DNA of 54,485 bases, from NCBI GenBank assembly GCA_023388355.1, contig JAEWGI010000012.1, positions 1 through 54,485 of the forward strand. Reading direction: 5' to 3'. Within the stretch, counting starts at the first letter, position 1. Each line of letters starts with the position of its first letter. The notes under the pieces are model-generated. The model worked only from the letters and a program-made list of their open reading frames with translations, had not been told where the DNA came from and did not search any database. Below, one piece after another: positions 8,063 through 16,793 of the stretch. The stretch comes from Pseudomonadota bacterium. Lineage in GTDB: Bacteria > Pseudomonadota > Gammaproteobacteria > Xanthomonadales > Xanthomonadaceae. The translations under genes were made by a program, and so were the position numbers.

Positions 8063-8140
8063 CTGCTCCTTCCCGCGCACGCGGGGAAGGTCCGGGATGG
8101 GGGCGCGCGCCGCAGGCGCGCCTGAAGTGGCGCCGGCCCC
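8063..8140. repeat. Dispersed GC-rich intergenic repeat, copy 1
   Basis: Reads CTGCTCCTTCCCGC...GCGGGGAAGGTCCGGGATG...GGCGCGCGCCGCAGGCGCGCC, and is close to the copy at 31015-31140. Both consist of a CCTTCCC/GGGAAGG stem plus a second GCGCGCC palindrome. It lies in the 438-bp gap between the BON and HIT genes (7852-8289); the rest of that gap shows no gene. Confidence 0.6.
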
Positions 8141-8289
8141 ACTCACGGCGAACACCGGGTGCCACGCGCGATCGATGACTCGCGCCCCACCGGCGCAACG
8201 GCGATACTCCGGCAACACGCCGGTCGGCGGCGATGCCCCGGCGTTTTGCCGCTACACGCGGAAGCCCGCCCGCACCCACGGAGCCCTCG

Positions 8290-8733
8290 ATGAGCCTGAC
8301 CACGCCTTACGATCCGCAGAACATCTTCGCCAGGATCCTCCGCGGCGACGCGCCCTGCTACACGATCCACGAGGACGACGACGTGCTCGCCTTCCTCGAC
8401 CTGTTCCCGCAGTCCGTCGGCCATACGCTGGTAATCCCCAAGCACTCGGCCGCCGTCAATATGCTGGACGTGGACACCGGCGCGCTGTGCCAGGTGATGG
8501 CGGTGGTGCAGCGGCTCACCCGGGTGATCGTCGACGAACTGCAGCCCGATGGCGTGCAGGTGGCGCAGTTCAATGGTGCCGCGGCGGGGCAGACGGTGTT
8601 CCACATCCACGTGCACATCGTGCCGCGCTACGCCGGCCAGGACACGGGCGTGCACGCCGCGCAGGAGGCGGGCCACGGGGAGCTGGAGAAGCTGCAGGCA
8701 AGGCTGGTGCGGCGACTTGCCGCCTCGTCCTGA
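8290..8733 (+). CDS. HIT-family nucleotide hydrolase/transferase
   Basis: A 147-residue histidine-triad protein of the Hint/HinT type. The active-site triad is HIHVHI (TVFHIHVHIVPRY), and the N-terminal FARILRGDAPCYTIHEDDDVLAFLDLFPQSVGHTLVIPKHSA is the typical nucleotide-binding part. These cytosolic dimers hydrolyse adenosine phosphoramidates and related nucleotide conjugates. Length matches the family. The ATG at 8290 was preferred over an upstream one because MSLTTPYDPQNIF is the common start. A GC hairpin lies just after the stop codon, so it looks like a single-gene unit. Confidence 0.92.
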   Translation: MSLTTPYDPQNIFARILRGDAPCYTIHEDDDVLAFLDLFPQSVGHTLVIPKHSAAVNMLDVDTGALCQVMAVVQRLTRVIVDELQPDGVQVAQFNGAAAGQTVFHIHVHIVPRYAGQDTGVHAAQEAGHGELEKLQARLVRRLAASS

Positions 8734-8740
8734 CCCCCGG

Positions 8741-8755
8741 CCGGCGCTCCGCCGG
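8741..8755 (+). terminator. Hairpin after HIT gene
   Basis: CCGGCG-CTC-CGCCGG, a perfect 6-bp stem starting 8 bp after the HIT stop codon and followed by CGGGTTGC. GC-rich with no U-tract; a probable terminator. Confidence 0.45.
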
Positions 8756-9020
8756 CGGGTTGCGGGACAAGGGGTCGGGGCCGTCCTGGGCGAAGGCAAA
8801 CGGACACCGCGCCCTGGCGCATGGCGCAGCAGCAACCATCCCCGGCGGAGCAACGGGGCACGATGTGTCCAGGGACAATCCCGACAACACGGTCAGGTCC
8901 ACTGCCATGCCGCACAAGCACCGGTTGGGCGGCCAGGTCATCCGCTGGGTGCCTTGTAGCACTGTCCAGGAACGCTCGGGAGAGTGATCGTTCGCACGGA
9001 CAAACCAGGGAGTTCTTCTC

Positions 9021-9440
9021 ATGCAAGGGATCTCGACGCTCAGATTGTTCCTGCTGCGTGGCATGTACCTGCTGATCGCTGTTGGGCTTGGGCTGACCAT
9101 CTGGCCTTCGATCCTTCGGCCCACCACGCTCTCGGCTGATCCGGACTCCGTCATTCAAGCGCTGCTCGGAGGCTTGTCCCTGATCTGCTTGCTGGGGTTG
9201 CGATATCCCATGAAGATGCTCCCCATCTTGCTGTTCGAGCTTCTCTGGAAGGTCATATGGGTACTGTCGGCGCTTCCGCTCTGGCGCGCCGGCACTCTTG
9301 ACACATACGGTCAGGAAACGTTCTTCGCGTGCATGGTCGGCGTTGTCCTGGTTCCAATCGTGGTTCCGTGGGGCTACGTGTATCGGCAGTACTTCCGCGC
9401 CCCTGGCGATCCGCTCATTGCCAATCGACAAGCCAGGTAG
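9021..9440 (+). CDS. Hypothetical four-helix membrane protein
   Basis: A 139-residue integral membrane protein with hydrophobic segments near residues 7-30, 44-60, 66-85 and 104-120, and a short basic tail. The Trp and Tyr at segment ends (TIWPSIL, LLWKVIWVL, WGYVYRQYF) suggest well-positioned helices. It resembles small uncharacterised membrane proteins common in proteobacteria and I can give no function. It appears to be monocistronic, with 287 bp upstream free of genes and a decayed stretch downstream. Confidence 0.65.
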   Translation: MQGISTLRLFLLRGMYLLIAVGLGLTIWPSILRPTTLSADPDSVIQALLGGLSLICLLGLRYPMKMLPILLFELLWKVIWVLSALPLWRAGTLDTYGQETFFACMVGVVLVPIVVPWGYVYRQYFRAPGDPLIANRQAR

Positions 9441-9913
9441 CCGCCCGACAATCGCTCAGGACGAACCTGCTTCGCTACACCAGCAGGGTGGCTGGCAACG
9501 CCTGCTGCTGAAGCGGGATCAGGCTCATTTCCACGCCACATCAGGCTGCTGGAAGTCGACCGAGGTGACCGCCCGCAGCGGGCTCGGACCCAATGCTTGC
9601 GTGAGGAGTCGCGGAAAGCCTGGCCCGCGCCTGCGCATCGTCTAGGAAGGCATGGTCGGCCGCCACCATGTTCTCCCAGGTCCAGGCTGTACAGGTACAG
9701 GCCGGCAACAGCCGCCAGCATCACGGCCACGATCGCCGCGCCCAACGACATCCGCTTGATCCAGCGTCACATGTCCTGCTCCCGGGCCGCGCCCGCGTTC
9801 GATACCGGGCACGTTAGAACGGGCAATGCAGAACGAGGATCAGTCCGGGCCGCGAACATCACCTGCCCAGGGCAGGCGGCAGGGTCGGAAGCCGGGGTTT
9901 CCCCCACGCCTCC
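9441..9913. other. 473-bp gap with possible decayed reading frame
   Basis: No intact gene is supported. On the minus strand a frame from 9751 begins MSLGAAIVAVMLAAVAGLYLYSL, a convincing single membrane helix or signal anchor. In the same frame the stretch just before it reads ATG-TGA-CGC-TGG (Met-stop-Arg-Trp). What follows is low-complexity Ser/Arg-rich sequence that runs into the end of the upstream membrane protein gene. It is probably a broken small gene. Nothing else is recognisable. Confidence 0.3.
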
Positions 9914-10495
9914 CTATCCCTTGCGCTGCAGCCTCAGGTCCACGCACTGGTAGTAGAGATCATCGGCGTTCGCGGCGGTCGGCTCGTAGGGCGCCTTGGA
10001 GAGTTCGGTCATGACCTGGATGATCTGCAGGGTGCAGTGCTCGCATTCCACGTCCGGCAGCTTGACGTCGACCGCATAGCGCTTGCCGCTGGGCGCGTCC
10101 TCATGCCGGCCGAAGTCGTCGATCAGGACGGTGTCGTTGTTGTAGAAGTCGCCGTCGCCGCAGTTCGGCTCGCCTGCAGCACAGGCGCGACCCGCGGGTG
10201 CGATGTTCGCGGGATTCTCGAAATCGTCGTCCCCATCGTCGTCGAAGGCGATGCGGTAGTAGCCGGGATGCCCGACGTACTCGACCCACGACAGGTTGAT
10301 CGTCTCGCCCGGCGCGTACGTGTACACGTTCTCGCCCCGCTCCCCGTCCGGGCGTCCGCAGGGCGCGCTCTTGATCTCGCCGGGTCCGTAACGCGACTGA
10401 TGTGTATCGCTCATGTCCACCGCGAAGTGGGCGTGGGTGCTGCTTGTGCACATGCCGAGCAGGACGAACAGGCAAGCAATGGCTCGCAGGTGCAT
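9914..10495 (-). CDS. Secreted histidine-brace (LPMO-like) protein
   Basis: A 193-residue secreted protein matching, as far as I can recognise, the SCE4755 family of polysaccharide-monooxygenase-like proteins. The signal peptide (residues 1-22, ending SSTHA) cleaves directly before H23 (HFAVDMSDTHQSRYG), leaving an N-terminal histidine as in copper LPMOs. A second candidate copper ligand is H76 in WVEYVGHPGYYRIAFDDDGDDDF. Cysteines at GRACAAGEPNCGDG and VECEHCTLQI probably form disulfides. The C-terminal half (TLQIIQVMTE...YYQCVDLRLQ) has the beta-sandwich look of AA10/GbpA relatives. Substrate and activity are unproven. Start chosen at 10495 for the signal peptide. Monocistronic. Confidence 0.72.
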   Translation of the reverse strand: MHLRAIACLFVLLGMCTSSTHAHFAVDMSDTHQSRYGPGEIKSAPCGRPDGERGENVYTYAPGETINLSWVEYVGHPGYYRIAFDDDGDDDFENPANIAPAGRACAAGEPNCGDGDFYNNDTVLIDDFGRHEDAPSGKRYAVDVKLPDVECEHCTLQIIQVMTELSKAPYEPTAANADDLYYQCVDLRLQRKG

Positions 10496-10824
10496 GCAGG
10501 ACTCCCCCAGGTGGTCGCGAGAGCGGAACATTACACAATTCCGCCGAGCGTGGAGAACGTGGGCGCATGGTCCGGTAGCGTTCCGTTCAACGGCGCCCAC
10601 CGGCGACAGAAGGTATCAAGTGCAATTGAAGCGTGTGCAGTTGGAGCGCCCACACGGTCCGTAGCAGGCGGACGGTGCGCACGCCGCCGGGCAGCGCGAC
10701 CGTGTCCCGGGTGCCGCGACCATGATGGTGGCAAAGGCTTGGCCGAAAGCCGTCGGCCGCGGCGCGCGGGTCCGGCATGTGGCAGGGTATCGGGCTGCTT
10801 TTGCCCCGAGACGATGGAGGAAGG
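10496..10824. other. 329-bp gap without a gene
   Basis: Divergent region between the histidine-brace protein gene and the next membrane protein gene. Open frames here are short, Arg/Pro-rich shadows. No repeat, RNA or clear promoter stands out, apart from a good Shine-Dalgarno-like GGAGGAAGG just before 10825. Confidence 0.5.
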
Positions 10825-11322
10825 ATGTCGCCATTCTGGCTGATCGGCTGGCTGGTGCTGCTGGCGATACCGATGCTGGCGCTCGTCGCCGCGCTGGTGT
10901 CCCGGCGCACGGGTGGGGCGCGGGTAGCGCAGGTCGCGGGTTCGGGCCTGCTGTACGCCGTGCTGGGGCCGCCGCTGGGCGCGCTGCTGATCGCGGTGCC
11001 CGGCCTGCTCGTCGCCGACGATCCCGAACCGGTCACGATGCTGCTGTTCCTGGTGGCGATGTCGTATGTGCCAGGGCTGGTCCCGGCGCTGGTGGGCGGC
11101 GCCTGCATGGGCCTGCTGCGGCCGATGCTGGGCACCGCGGCGCGGCTGGGCGCGGCGGCGCTGCTGTGCGCGCTTGCGGCCGCAGCATTCGGAGCCGGCG
11201 TGCTGGATCTGCGCATCGGCAGCCTGCCGGTGATGGCCGGCCTGGGTGCGGCGTCCGGGGCGATCCTTGAAGCGGGTTGGCTGTGGCGCGAACGACGGCG
11301 GAGACCGGCGTCCGCCGCGTGA
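10825..11322 (+). CDS. Hypothetical polytopic membrane protein
   Basis: A 165-residue, strongly hydrophobic protein with about five membrane segments (residues 3-25, 38-62, 70-90, 96-118 and 122-150). A short conserved-looking loop (VADDPEPVTML) lies between the second and third. It has a basic C-terminal tail (WRERRRRPASAA). No catalytic motif is visible and I do not recognise the family. The ATG at 10825 is preferred over one 48 bp upstream because GGAGGAAGG sits right before it. Confidence 0.6.
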   Translation: MSPFWLIGWLVLLAIPMLALVAALVSRRTGGARVAQVAGSGLLYAVLGPPLGALLIAVPGLLVADDPEPVTMLLFLVAMSYVPGLVPALVGGACMGLLRPMLGTAARLGAAALLCALAAAAFGAGVLDLRIGSLPVMAGLGAASGAILEAGWLWRERRRRPASAA

Positions 11323-11426
11323 TGGCGGCAACCGGGGCCAAAGTCGACTTTCAGCAGTCCAGGCCAAAGGCTGCTTCGGTCCCGGTTTTTCCGGTACCGT
11401 CACTGCCCTGCCACATCCACGACGGC

Positions 11427-11855
11427 ATGCCCTTGCACATTGCACTCCTGGAAGACGAGTCCGCCATCGCCCGCAGCTTCGAGCTGATGTCGGTGCTGCG
11501 CCCGCACCTGCAGCGCGAGAGCTACGTGGCCACGGTCTTGCGATTGATGGACACCGGCTATCGTCTGGTGGGGCTGGAAGACGGGGGCCTACGCGCACTT
11601 GCGGGTGTCCGGACCGGGGAGTGGCTGCATGCCGGCCGCTATCTGGAAGTCGAGGAACTGGTGACAGGCGAAGCCGATCGCTCGCGCGGCTACGGACGTG
11701 CCCTGCTGGCCTGGATCGCGGACCATGCCCGCAGCCAGGGCTGCCGGCAGGTCCGCCTGGTCTCGGGCGTGCGCCGCGTGGACGCGCACCGGTTCTACGA
11801 GCGCGAAGGCATGGTGTGGGAGGCGAAGTACTTCTCGATGGACGTCGGCACCTGA
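11427..11855 (+). CDS. GNAT-family N-acetyltransferase
   Basis: A 142-residue single-domain acetyltransferase. The acetyl-CoA-binding motif A is RSRGYGRALLAWIADHARSQGC (R/Q-x-x-G-x-G/A), preceded by the beta-4 strand RYLEVEELVTGEADRS. Motif B, VRRVDAHRFYEREGMV, is followed by the final strand AKYFSMDV. Together these give a complete GNAT fold. The acceptor substrate is unknown. The frame stays open upstream to 11277, but the ATG at 11427 gives the normal family length. It overlaps no neighbour and lies about 100 bp after the membrane protein gene on the same strand. Confidence 0.9.
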   Translation: MPLHIALLEDESAIARSFELMSVLRPHLQRESYVATVLRLMDTGYRLVGLEDGGLRALAGVRTGEWLHAGRYLEVEELVTGEADRSRGYGRALLAWIADHARSQGCRQVRLVSGVRRVDAHRFYEREGMVWEAKYFSMDVGT

Positions 11856-11939
11856 CCCGCCAGCAAGCGGGGTCGGGGCCGACTTTCCTGCCGGGACTCG
11901 CGACGGGGCTGGCACGCCCGGGCTACTGCGGTCTGTCGG

Positions 11940-12839
11940 CTAATCGCGCGCCGCGAGCTCCTTGGCAAGGAAGTCGAATACGGCGCGAATGCGCCGGCTG
12001 GTACGCAGCTCCCGGTGCACGAGCAGCCACATGTCCATGCAGAACGGCTGCAGTCCGGGCAGAACGCGCACGACCTTCGGTTCGGCGTCGCCCAGCGCTG
12101 CGGGCATGAAGCCGATGCCCAATCCCGCCTTCGCGAGTTCCCACTGGACAAGGCTGCTTTCCGCGCTCACGCAGAAGTTGCCAGGAGAGACACCGATGCC
12201 GCGCTCGCCCAGCATCGCGACATGCCGGTCGACGTTCCTGGGGCCGATGAAATCGGCGCGATCGAGTCCCGACGGTGCGTCCGGATTGCCGATCTTCGCG
12301 AGATATTCCGGGGTCGCGTAAAGATGGCCTTCGATCGTATCGAGCTTCCTGCCGATGAGATACGACTCGGTGGGACCGGCGCGATGGAACCGCAGCGCGA
12401 TGTCCGCCTCCCTGCGCTTGAGGTCGCTCATGGCGTTGGAGGCGACCAGATCGATCCGGATCCGTGGGTGCTGCAGACGCAGCTTGCGGATGAGCGGCGG
12501 AAGCAGCAGGGCGCCGACCACCTCCGACGTGGTGATCCGCACGACTCCTTCCAGCGCCTGCGAACGTCCGCTGGCGGCAAGGGAGAGATCATTGGCGCCA
12601 TGGCCCATCGCGCGCACGTGCCCGAGCAGGGCCATGCCGCCGGGCGTCAGCTCCAGCCCGCGCCCGCCACGCTCGAACAGCGCGATGCCCAGTTCCTTCT
12701 CCAGCGCCGATACCTGTCGACCCAGCGTGGGTTGCGACATCCCGAGCGCCCGCGCTGCCCGCGATAGCGAGCCTTCCTCGGCGGTGACGAGGAATGCCCG
12801 CGCCCGGTTCCAGTCGAATCTGATCGCGCGCCAATCCAT
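11940..12839 (-). CDS. LysR-family transcriptional regulator
   Basis: A 299-residue LysR regulator. The winged HTH occupies residues 1-65 (FDWNRARAFLVTAEEGSLSRAARALGMSQPTLGRQVSALEKELGIALFERG), followed by the linker helix and a periplasmic-binding-protein-like effector domain (residues 90-295). The opening WNRARAFLVTAEEGSLSRAARALG is typical of the subgroup resembling repressors of oxidoreductase or efflux genes. It is divergent from a small DUF6326-like membrane protein gene at 13011, its probable target. An ATG four codons upstream is possible; MDWRAIRFDW is the better start. Confidence 0.92.
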   Translation of the reverse strand: MDWRAIRFDWNRARAFLVTAEEGSLSRAARALGMSQPTLGRQVSALEKELGIALFERGGRGLELTPGGMALLGHVRAMGHGANDLSLAASGRSQALEGVVRITTSEVVGALLLPPLIRKLRLQHPRIRIDLVASNAMSDLKRREADIALRFHRAGPTESYLIGRKLDTIEGHLYATPEYLAKIGNPDAPSGLDRADFIGPRNVDRHVAMLGERGIGVSPGNFCVSAESSLVQWELAKAGLGIGFMPAALGDAEPKVVRVLPGLQPFCMDMWLLVHRELRTSRRIRAVFDFLAKELAARD

Positions 12840-13010
12840 GCAGATCTGCATACCAGGGCTGTCCGGATCGGGATTCTAGCGGAAGGGCCGCGTCACTATC
12901 CTTCGACCATGACCGGCCCCTCCGATGGCGGCGCCGGACCGCCTTCCGGACATCCGGGCGCATCGCTCCGCCGCTTCTGCCAAGCCTTCCTGCCAACGAG
13001 GACCCGACGA

Positions 13011-13490
13011 ATGGCGTTTCCCGGCATGACCGCACCAAAGCTCGACGACCTCCCCATCGGCGTCAGGCCGAGGCTCGCAGCGCTCTGGACGGGCCTCATG
13101 TTCTGCTTCATCTACGCCGACATCCTCGGACTCTACGATCCCTGGCTCATCGGCGAGATCCTGAAGGGAAACATGGGGCCGGTGGGACCGATCACGCAGG
13201 AACTGAAGTTCGCCGTGGCGATGCTGATGTCGATCCCGGCCATCATGGTCTTCCTGTCCGTCGTCCTGGAGCGCAGGCCGAATCGATGGGCGAACATCAT
13301 TGCCGCAATGCTGTTCGCCGTGGCCACCTGCATCACCCTGTTCATGGATCCTTGGGCCTACTACATCTACTTCGCGGTTCTGGAACTCGGGTTCATCTGC
13401 CTGATCGTGTGGCATGCATGGGCGTGGCCGCTTGCCGGAACCGCGCAGGCGTACTGCCGGCGCGGGATCGGGAAGGAAGTTTCGGAATGA
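13011..13490 (+). CDS. DUF6326-like four-helix membrane protein
   Basis: A 159-residue membrane protein that resembles the DUF6326 family: KLDDLPIGVRPRLAALWTGLMFCFIYADILGLYDPW opens the domain and contains the first helix. A second helix (AVAMLMSIPAIMVFLSVVL), a third (WANIIAAMLFAVATCITLFM) and a fourth (YYIYFAVLELGFICLIVWHAW) follow. The function is unknown. The start at 13011 has GAGGACCC upstream; an ATG at 13026 is an alternative. The gene is divergent from a LysR regulator and overlaps the next gene by an ATGA junction, so the two are co-translated. Confidence 0.65.
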   Translation: MAFPGMTAPKLDDLPIGVRPRLAALWTGLMFCFIYADILGLYDPWLIGEILKGNMGPVGPITQELKFAVAMLMSIPAIMVFLSVVLERRPNRWANIIAAMLFAVATCITLFMDPWAYYIYFAVLELGFICLIVWHAWAWPLAGTAQAYCRRGIGKEVSE

Positions 13491-14128
13491 GCTGCTCGGC
13501 AGAGCGACGATCGCATTGCAGATGGAGTCGGGGGCTTTTCATCGCCGCAGGCTTGCTGATGCTCGTCCAGGTCGTTCTCATCGGGTTGAGAACGTACGGG
13601 GTCGGTTCGTTCCCGGAAGCGTGGATCGCACCGTTCGCGATCTGTGCCGTCGTGGCCGCCCTCGCGGCGCTGACCGGGCTGTCTCCCGGCCTCTCGCATG
13701 CCGCGCCCAGGCTGGCGAAGGCGGGCGCGGCCGTGGCGCTTTTCGCCATCGTGCTCCTGTGCACGGCCGCCGCCTGGCTCGTCGTTGGCGCGCACCTGGG
13801 CGGGCATGCGGGGCCGGTGCCCGCCTGGTTTCCCGGCTTTGCTGCAATCTTCATGTCCGCCTTCGTGCTCGCCTTCCTTCTTGCGGCTGCGGCGAGCCTG
13901 AAGGCGGGGTCGCGCGCGATGGGCTGTCTGCTCCTCGTGCCTGCGGTGGCATGGAGCGTCATCGTCCTGGCTGGGGCGGTCATGGGCATCGGCGCCGCGC
14001 TGCGGCTCGATCTGTATACCAACGGCGCGATCGCCTGTGCGCTTCTCGCGCTCGGGTACGTCGCGGGAAACCGGAGTGGCCGAACGCACGGCGTGTATGA
14101 TTCCGGCCGTGGGGGCGGCGCGGGGTGA
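13487..14128 (+). CDS. Hypothetical polytopic membrane protein
   Basis: A 213-residue membrane protein with six probable helices (starting near residues 15, 45, 78, 113, 140 and 170), rich in Ala, Leu and Val, with a basic and Gly-rich tail. There is no recognisable catalytic or binding motif. Its start codon overlaps the stop of the preceding membrane protein gene (ATGA at 13487-13490), a sign of translational coupling. The two products may therefore act together in the membrane under control of the divergent LysR regulator. Confidence 0.6.
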   Translation: MSCSAERRSHCRWSRGLFIAAGLLMLVQVVLIGLRTYGVGSFPEAWIAPFAICAVVAALAALTGLSPGLSHAAPRLAKAGAAVALFAIVLLCTAAAWLVVGAHLGGHAGPVPAWFPGFAAIFMSAFVLAFLLAAAASLKAGSRAMGCLLLVPAVAWSVIVLAGAVMGIGAALRLDLYTNGAIACALLALGYVAGNRSGRTHGVYDSGRGGGAG

Positions 14129-14402
14129 AGCCGGAGATCGCCTCGAACAGCCTGACGCGAACCGGGCGCAGCACGCGGCGGGCAGGATCGACACCGTGCA
14201 GCTCCGCCGCCTGCACCGCGCCGGATGCGTCCTGCCTTCACGTCCGCTCCCGGAACATTTCAAGGCAGGCATCGAGATGGGCTTCGCGAAGATCAGCCAC
14301 ACGCTTTTCGATGTCATGGCGCAGTTGTCGCGCCGTTTGCGCGCGCACGGCTCGCCTGGTGTGCGCCGTATCCGGCGAGTGCAGGACACCGGCCTGGCGC
14401 GC

Positions 14403-15557
14403 ATGCCGTGGCTGGCAATGTCCGCATCGGCCTGCCTCGCGCTGGCCGCGCCGATGGCGGTCTGGAGCGCCGATCCAGCCACGCCCGCGAGTCGCGCCGA
14501 GGCGGTGCAGGTCATCCGCGAACTCCGGAAGATCGTGTCGCCGCAGGGCGTCGAGCGCTACGAGATGGTGCCAATCGGCGGCATCGCGCAGTACGTGAGC
14601 ATCCGCGGCCAGGACCGGCGCAACCCGGTGCTGCTGTTCGTGCACGGCGGCCCCGGCTTTCCCACGTCCACCATCGGCTGGTGGGGCACGCGCGGACTGG
14701 AGGAGTACTTCACCGTGGTGCACTGGGACCAGCGCGGTGCCGGGAAGACGCATCTGGCCAACGATCCGGCGACGGTCGGGCCCACGATGACGCCGGAGCG
14801 CTTCGTCGACGATACCGGGGAACTGGTCGCGTGGCTGCGCACGGAGTTCGACAAGGACAAGGTGTTCCTGCTCGGCACGTCCTGGGGCAGCTACGTGGGC
14901 CTGCAGTTCGCGCAGCGCCGCCCGGAATGGCTTCACGCCTACATCGGCATGGGCCAGGCCGTGGACGTGCCCGAGAGCGAGCGGCGCGGGTACGCGTTCG
15001 CGCTCGATGTCGCGCGGAGGGCCGGTCACCGGCAGGCCGTCGCGGACCTGGAATCGATCGCACCGTATGCGCAGTCGGGCGGCGCGATACCGCTGGCCGA
15101 CATCGCGCTGGAGCGGACGTGGTCCGATCATTTCGGCGGGGTGATGGCGTACCGGACCGGCCAGGTCGACGGCATCGCCGTGCGCCTCTCGCCCGAGTAT
15201 TCCGACGAGGAGGCCCGGCGCGCGTACGAGGGCAACGGCTTCTCGCAGGACTACCTGCTCAGCGACGTGCTGGGCGTCGACCTGAGCGGGGTGAAGGCGC
15301 TGGATTGCCCGCTGATCGTGCTGGCCGGGCGGCACGACCGCAGCGTGAATTCGTACGTGGCGCGGGAATGGTTCGATGCGGTCGACGCGCCGGCGAAACA
15401 TTTCGAATGGTTCGAGCATTCGGCCCACGAGATCATCGCCGAGGAACCGGGCAAGCTGCTGGTGACGCTGGTGACCCACGCCCTGCCCCTCGCCGCCCGC
15501 AGCGGCGACGTTGCGCCTGGGGTCTCCGGCAAAAGACCAGGTGACATCCTGGACTGA
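14403..15557 (+). CDS. Secreted alpha/beta hydrolase, prolyl aminopeptidase-like (S33)
   Basis: A 384-residue alpha/beta hydrolase with a signal peptide (MPWLAMSASACLALAAPMAVWSA). The oxyanion motif HGGPG (VLLFVHGGPGFP) and YFTVVHWDQRGAGKT are the hallmarks of the proline iminopeptidase S33 family. The nucleophile is Ser in GTSWGSYVGL, the acid is probably Asp in LAGRHDRSV, and the base is His in FEHSAHEI. It probably releases N-terminal residues from peptides or hydrolyses related amides in the periplasm. The open frame reaches back to 14037, but only the ATG at 14403 starts at the signal peptide. The ~270 bp upstream hold no other gene. Confidence 0.85.
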   Translation: MPWLAMSASACLALAAPMAVWSADPATPASRAEAVQVIRELRKIVSPQGVERYEMVPIGGIAQYVSIRGQDRRNPVLLFVHGGPGFPTSTIGWWGTRGLEEYFTVVHWDQRGAGKTHLANDPATVGPTMTPERFVDDTGELVAWLRTEFDKDKVFLLGTSWGSYVGLQFAQRRPEWLHAYIGMGQAVDVPESERRGYAFALDVARRAGHRQAVADLESIAPYAQSGGAIPLADIALERTWSDHFGGVMAYRTGQVDGIAVRLSPEYSDEEARRAYEGNGFSQDYLLSDVLGVDLSGVKALDCPLIVLAGRHDRSVNSYVAREWFDAVDAPAKHFEWFEHSAHEIIAEEPGKLLVTLVTHALPLAARSGDVAPGVSGKRPGDILD

Positions 15558-15710
15558 CCCCCTTTCCGGCGACAGGGAAGCTCCATGGGCACAGCGGCAT
15601 TTCCGCCTCCGGACCATTATCCTTTCTGCCCGATCCGACCCCGGACCGGGCAGCGTGCCTCGTGTCGTTCCGGGATACGCGGATTGCGTCCTTTCATCCA
15701 TGGGGTTGCG

Positions 15711-16133
15711 ATGTTCCTGTCCTGCGTTGCCGGCCTGGCGGTGTCCTTCGCGCTGGCCGCCAGCGCGCCCTCCACGCCGACCGGGGCATCGGTGACTGAT
15801 CCGCAGGCGTGGAACCTGCGCACGCCCGGCTGGGTGATCGGCCACGCGCTCGATGCCGGGAACGGCGAGCGGCTTCACGCCTGCCGCAGGCGCGGCGGGG
15901 GGGCCAAGCACGCCTTGGTCCATCGTGACGACGGACAGCTGGCCGAAGCGTTCCAGGAGCTGCGCCGCAGGGGCGACCACACGCAGGCGGAGCGGCTGAT
16001 CCTGTGGCCTGGATCGATCGGTGCGAAGCCGGCGGTGGCGGACGGCAAGCTGATCTTCGGCGGCACCGACGGACATCTGTACGCGCTGGAGCTTGCGGGC
16101 GCCGCCGGAACCCCGGCTCCCGCGGCACCGTAG
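15711..16133 (+). CDS. Short exported protein with a PQQ-repeat-like end, possibly a gene remnant
   Basis: A 140-residue frame. It begins with a plausible signal peptide (MFLSCVAGLAVSFALAASA), continues with an unrecognised middle, and ends in SIGAKPAVADGKLIFGGTDGHLYALELAG. That last stretch has the signature of a single beta-propeller blade of the PQQ-enzyme type (PAVADGKLYVGxxDGxLYALD). One blade cannot form a propeller, so this may be the fused ends of a gene with a large internal deletion. It ends 27 bp before the deoxyribosyltransferase gene. I would not assign a function. Confidence 0.4.
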   Translation: MFLSCVAGLAVSFALAASAPSTPTGASVTDPQAWNLRTPGWVIGHALDAGNGERLHACRRRGGGAKHALVHRDDGQLAEAFQELRRRGDHTQAERLILWPGSIGAKPAVADGKLIFGGTDGHLYALELAGAAGTPAPAAP

Positions 16134-16160
16134 GCGGGCGCCCGGTTCCAGGCCCTGCCC

Positions 16161-16679
16161 ATGATCCACTGCATCTACCTCGCCGGCCCCGACGTGTTCC
16201 GGCCCGACGCACGCGAACGCGGTCGCGCGCTGAAGGCGATGTGCGCCGAGGCCGGGTTCGAGGGATTGTTCCCGCTCGACCAGGAGGCGCCGGCGCACCT
16301 CGACGGGCCCGCTGCACGGGCGGAGTGGATCTACCGGGCCAATATCGCGCTGATCGAGCGCGCCGATGCGGTGCTGGCCAACCTGGACTTTTTCCGCGGG
16401 CCCGAGCCCGACAGCGGCACCTGCTTCGAGGTGGGCTACGCGGTGGCGAAGGGCAAGCCGGTGTTCGGCTACATCCCCGAGCACGGCAGCTTCGCCCAGC
16501 GCATCCGCCAGCGCCATCCGCAGGCGATCGGGCCCGACGGCGTGCTGGACACGCAGGGCTGGAGCATCGAGGAGTTCGGCTTGCCGCTGAACCTGATGCT
16601 GTCGGTGCCCGCGCCGCTGGTGGTCGGCGACGCGCGCGCCGCGCTGGCGCAGCTGGCGCGCCATCGGGATGCGTACTGA
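16161..16679 (+). CDS. Nucleoside 2-deoxyribosyltransferase
   Basis: A 172-residue enzyme of the nucleoside deoxyribosyltransferase family, which swaps the base of 2'-deoxyribonucleosides in purine/pyrimidine salvage or hydrolyses modified nucleotides. The substrate-binding opening IYLAGPDVFRPDA is followed by ANIALIERADAVLANLDFFRG and the active-site motif EPDSGTCFEVGYAVAKGKPVFGY, where Glu of CFEVGYA is the usual nucleophile. Near the end NLML supplies the Asn expected to contact the ribose. Length and order match the family. It follows the short PQQ-like frame closely and may share its transcript. Confidence 0.88.
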   Translation: MIHCIYLAGPDVFRPDARERGRALKAMCAEAGFEGLFPLDQEAPAHLDGPAARAEWIYRANIALIERADAVLANLDFFRGPEPDSGTCFEVGYAVAKGKPVFGYIPEHGSFAQRIRQRHPQAIGPDGVLDTQGWSIEEFGLPLNLMLSVPAPLVVGDARAALAQLARHRDAY

Positions 16680-16793
16680 GCCGGCGGCCAGCGTGCGCCA
16701 CGCTCGACGATTCTTTTCCGAAGGCGGTTGGCCGAAGCGGCACCCGCCGCGCCAATGACGCTACCCTTGCCCGGACCCCGCGAGGAGCCGCGC

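Noticed and set aside
14238..16664. 808-codon minus-strand open frame
   Set aside because: Shadow of the S33 hydrolase and deoxyribosyltransferase genes; no recognisable domain and shadow-type composition.
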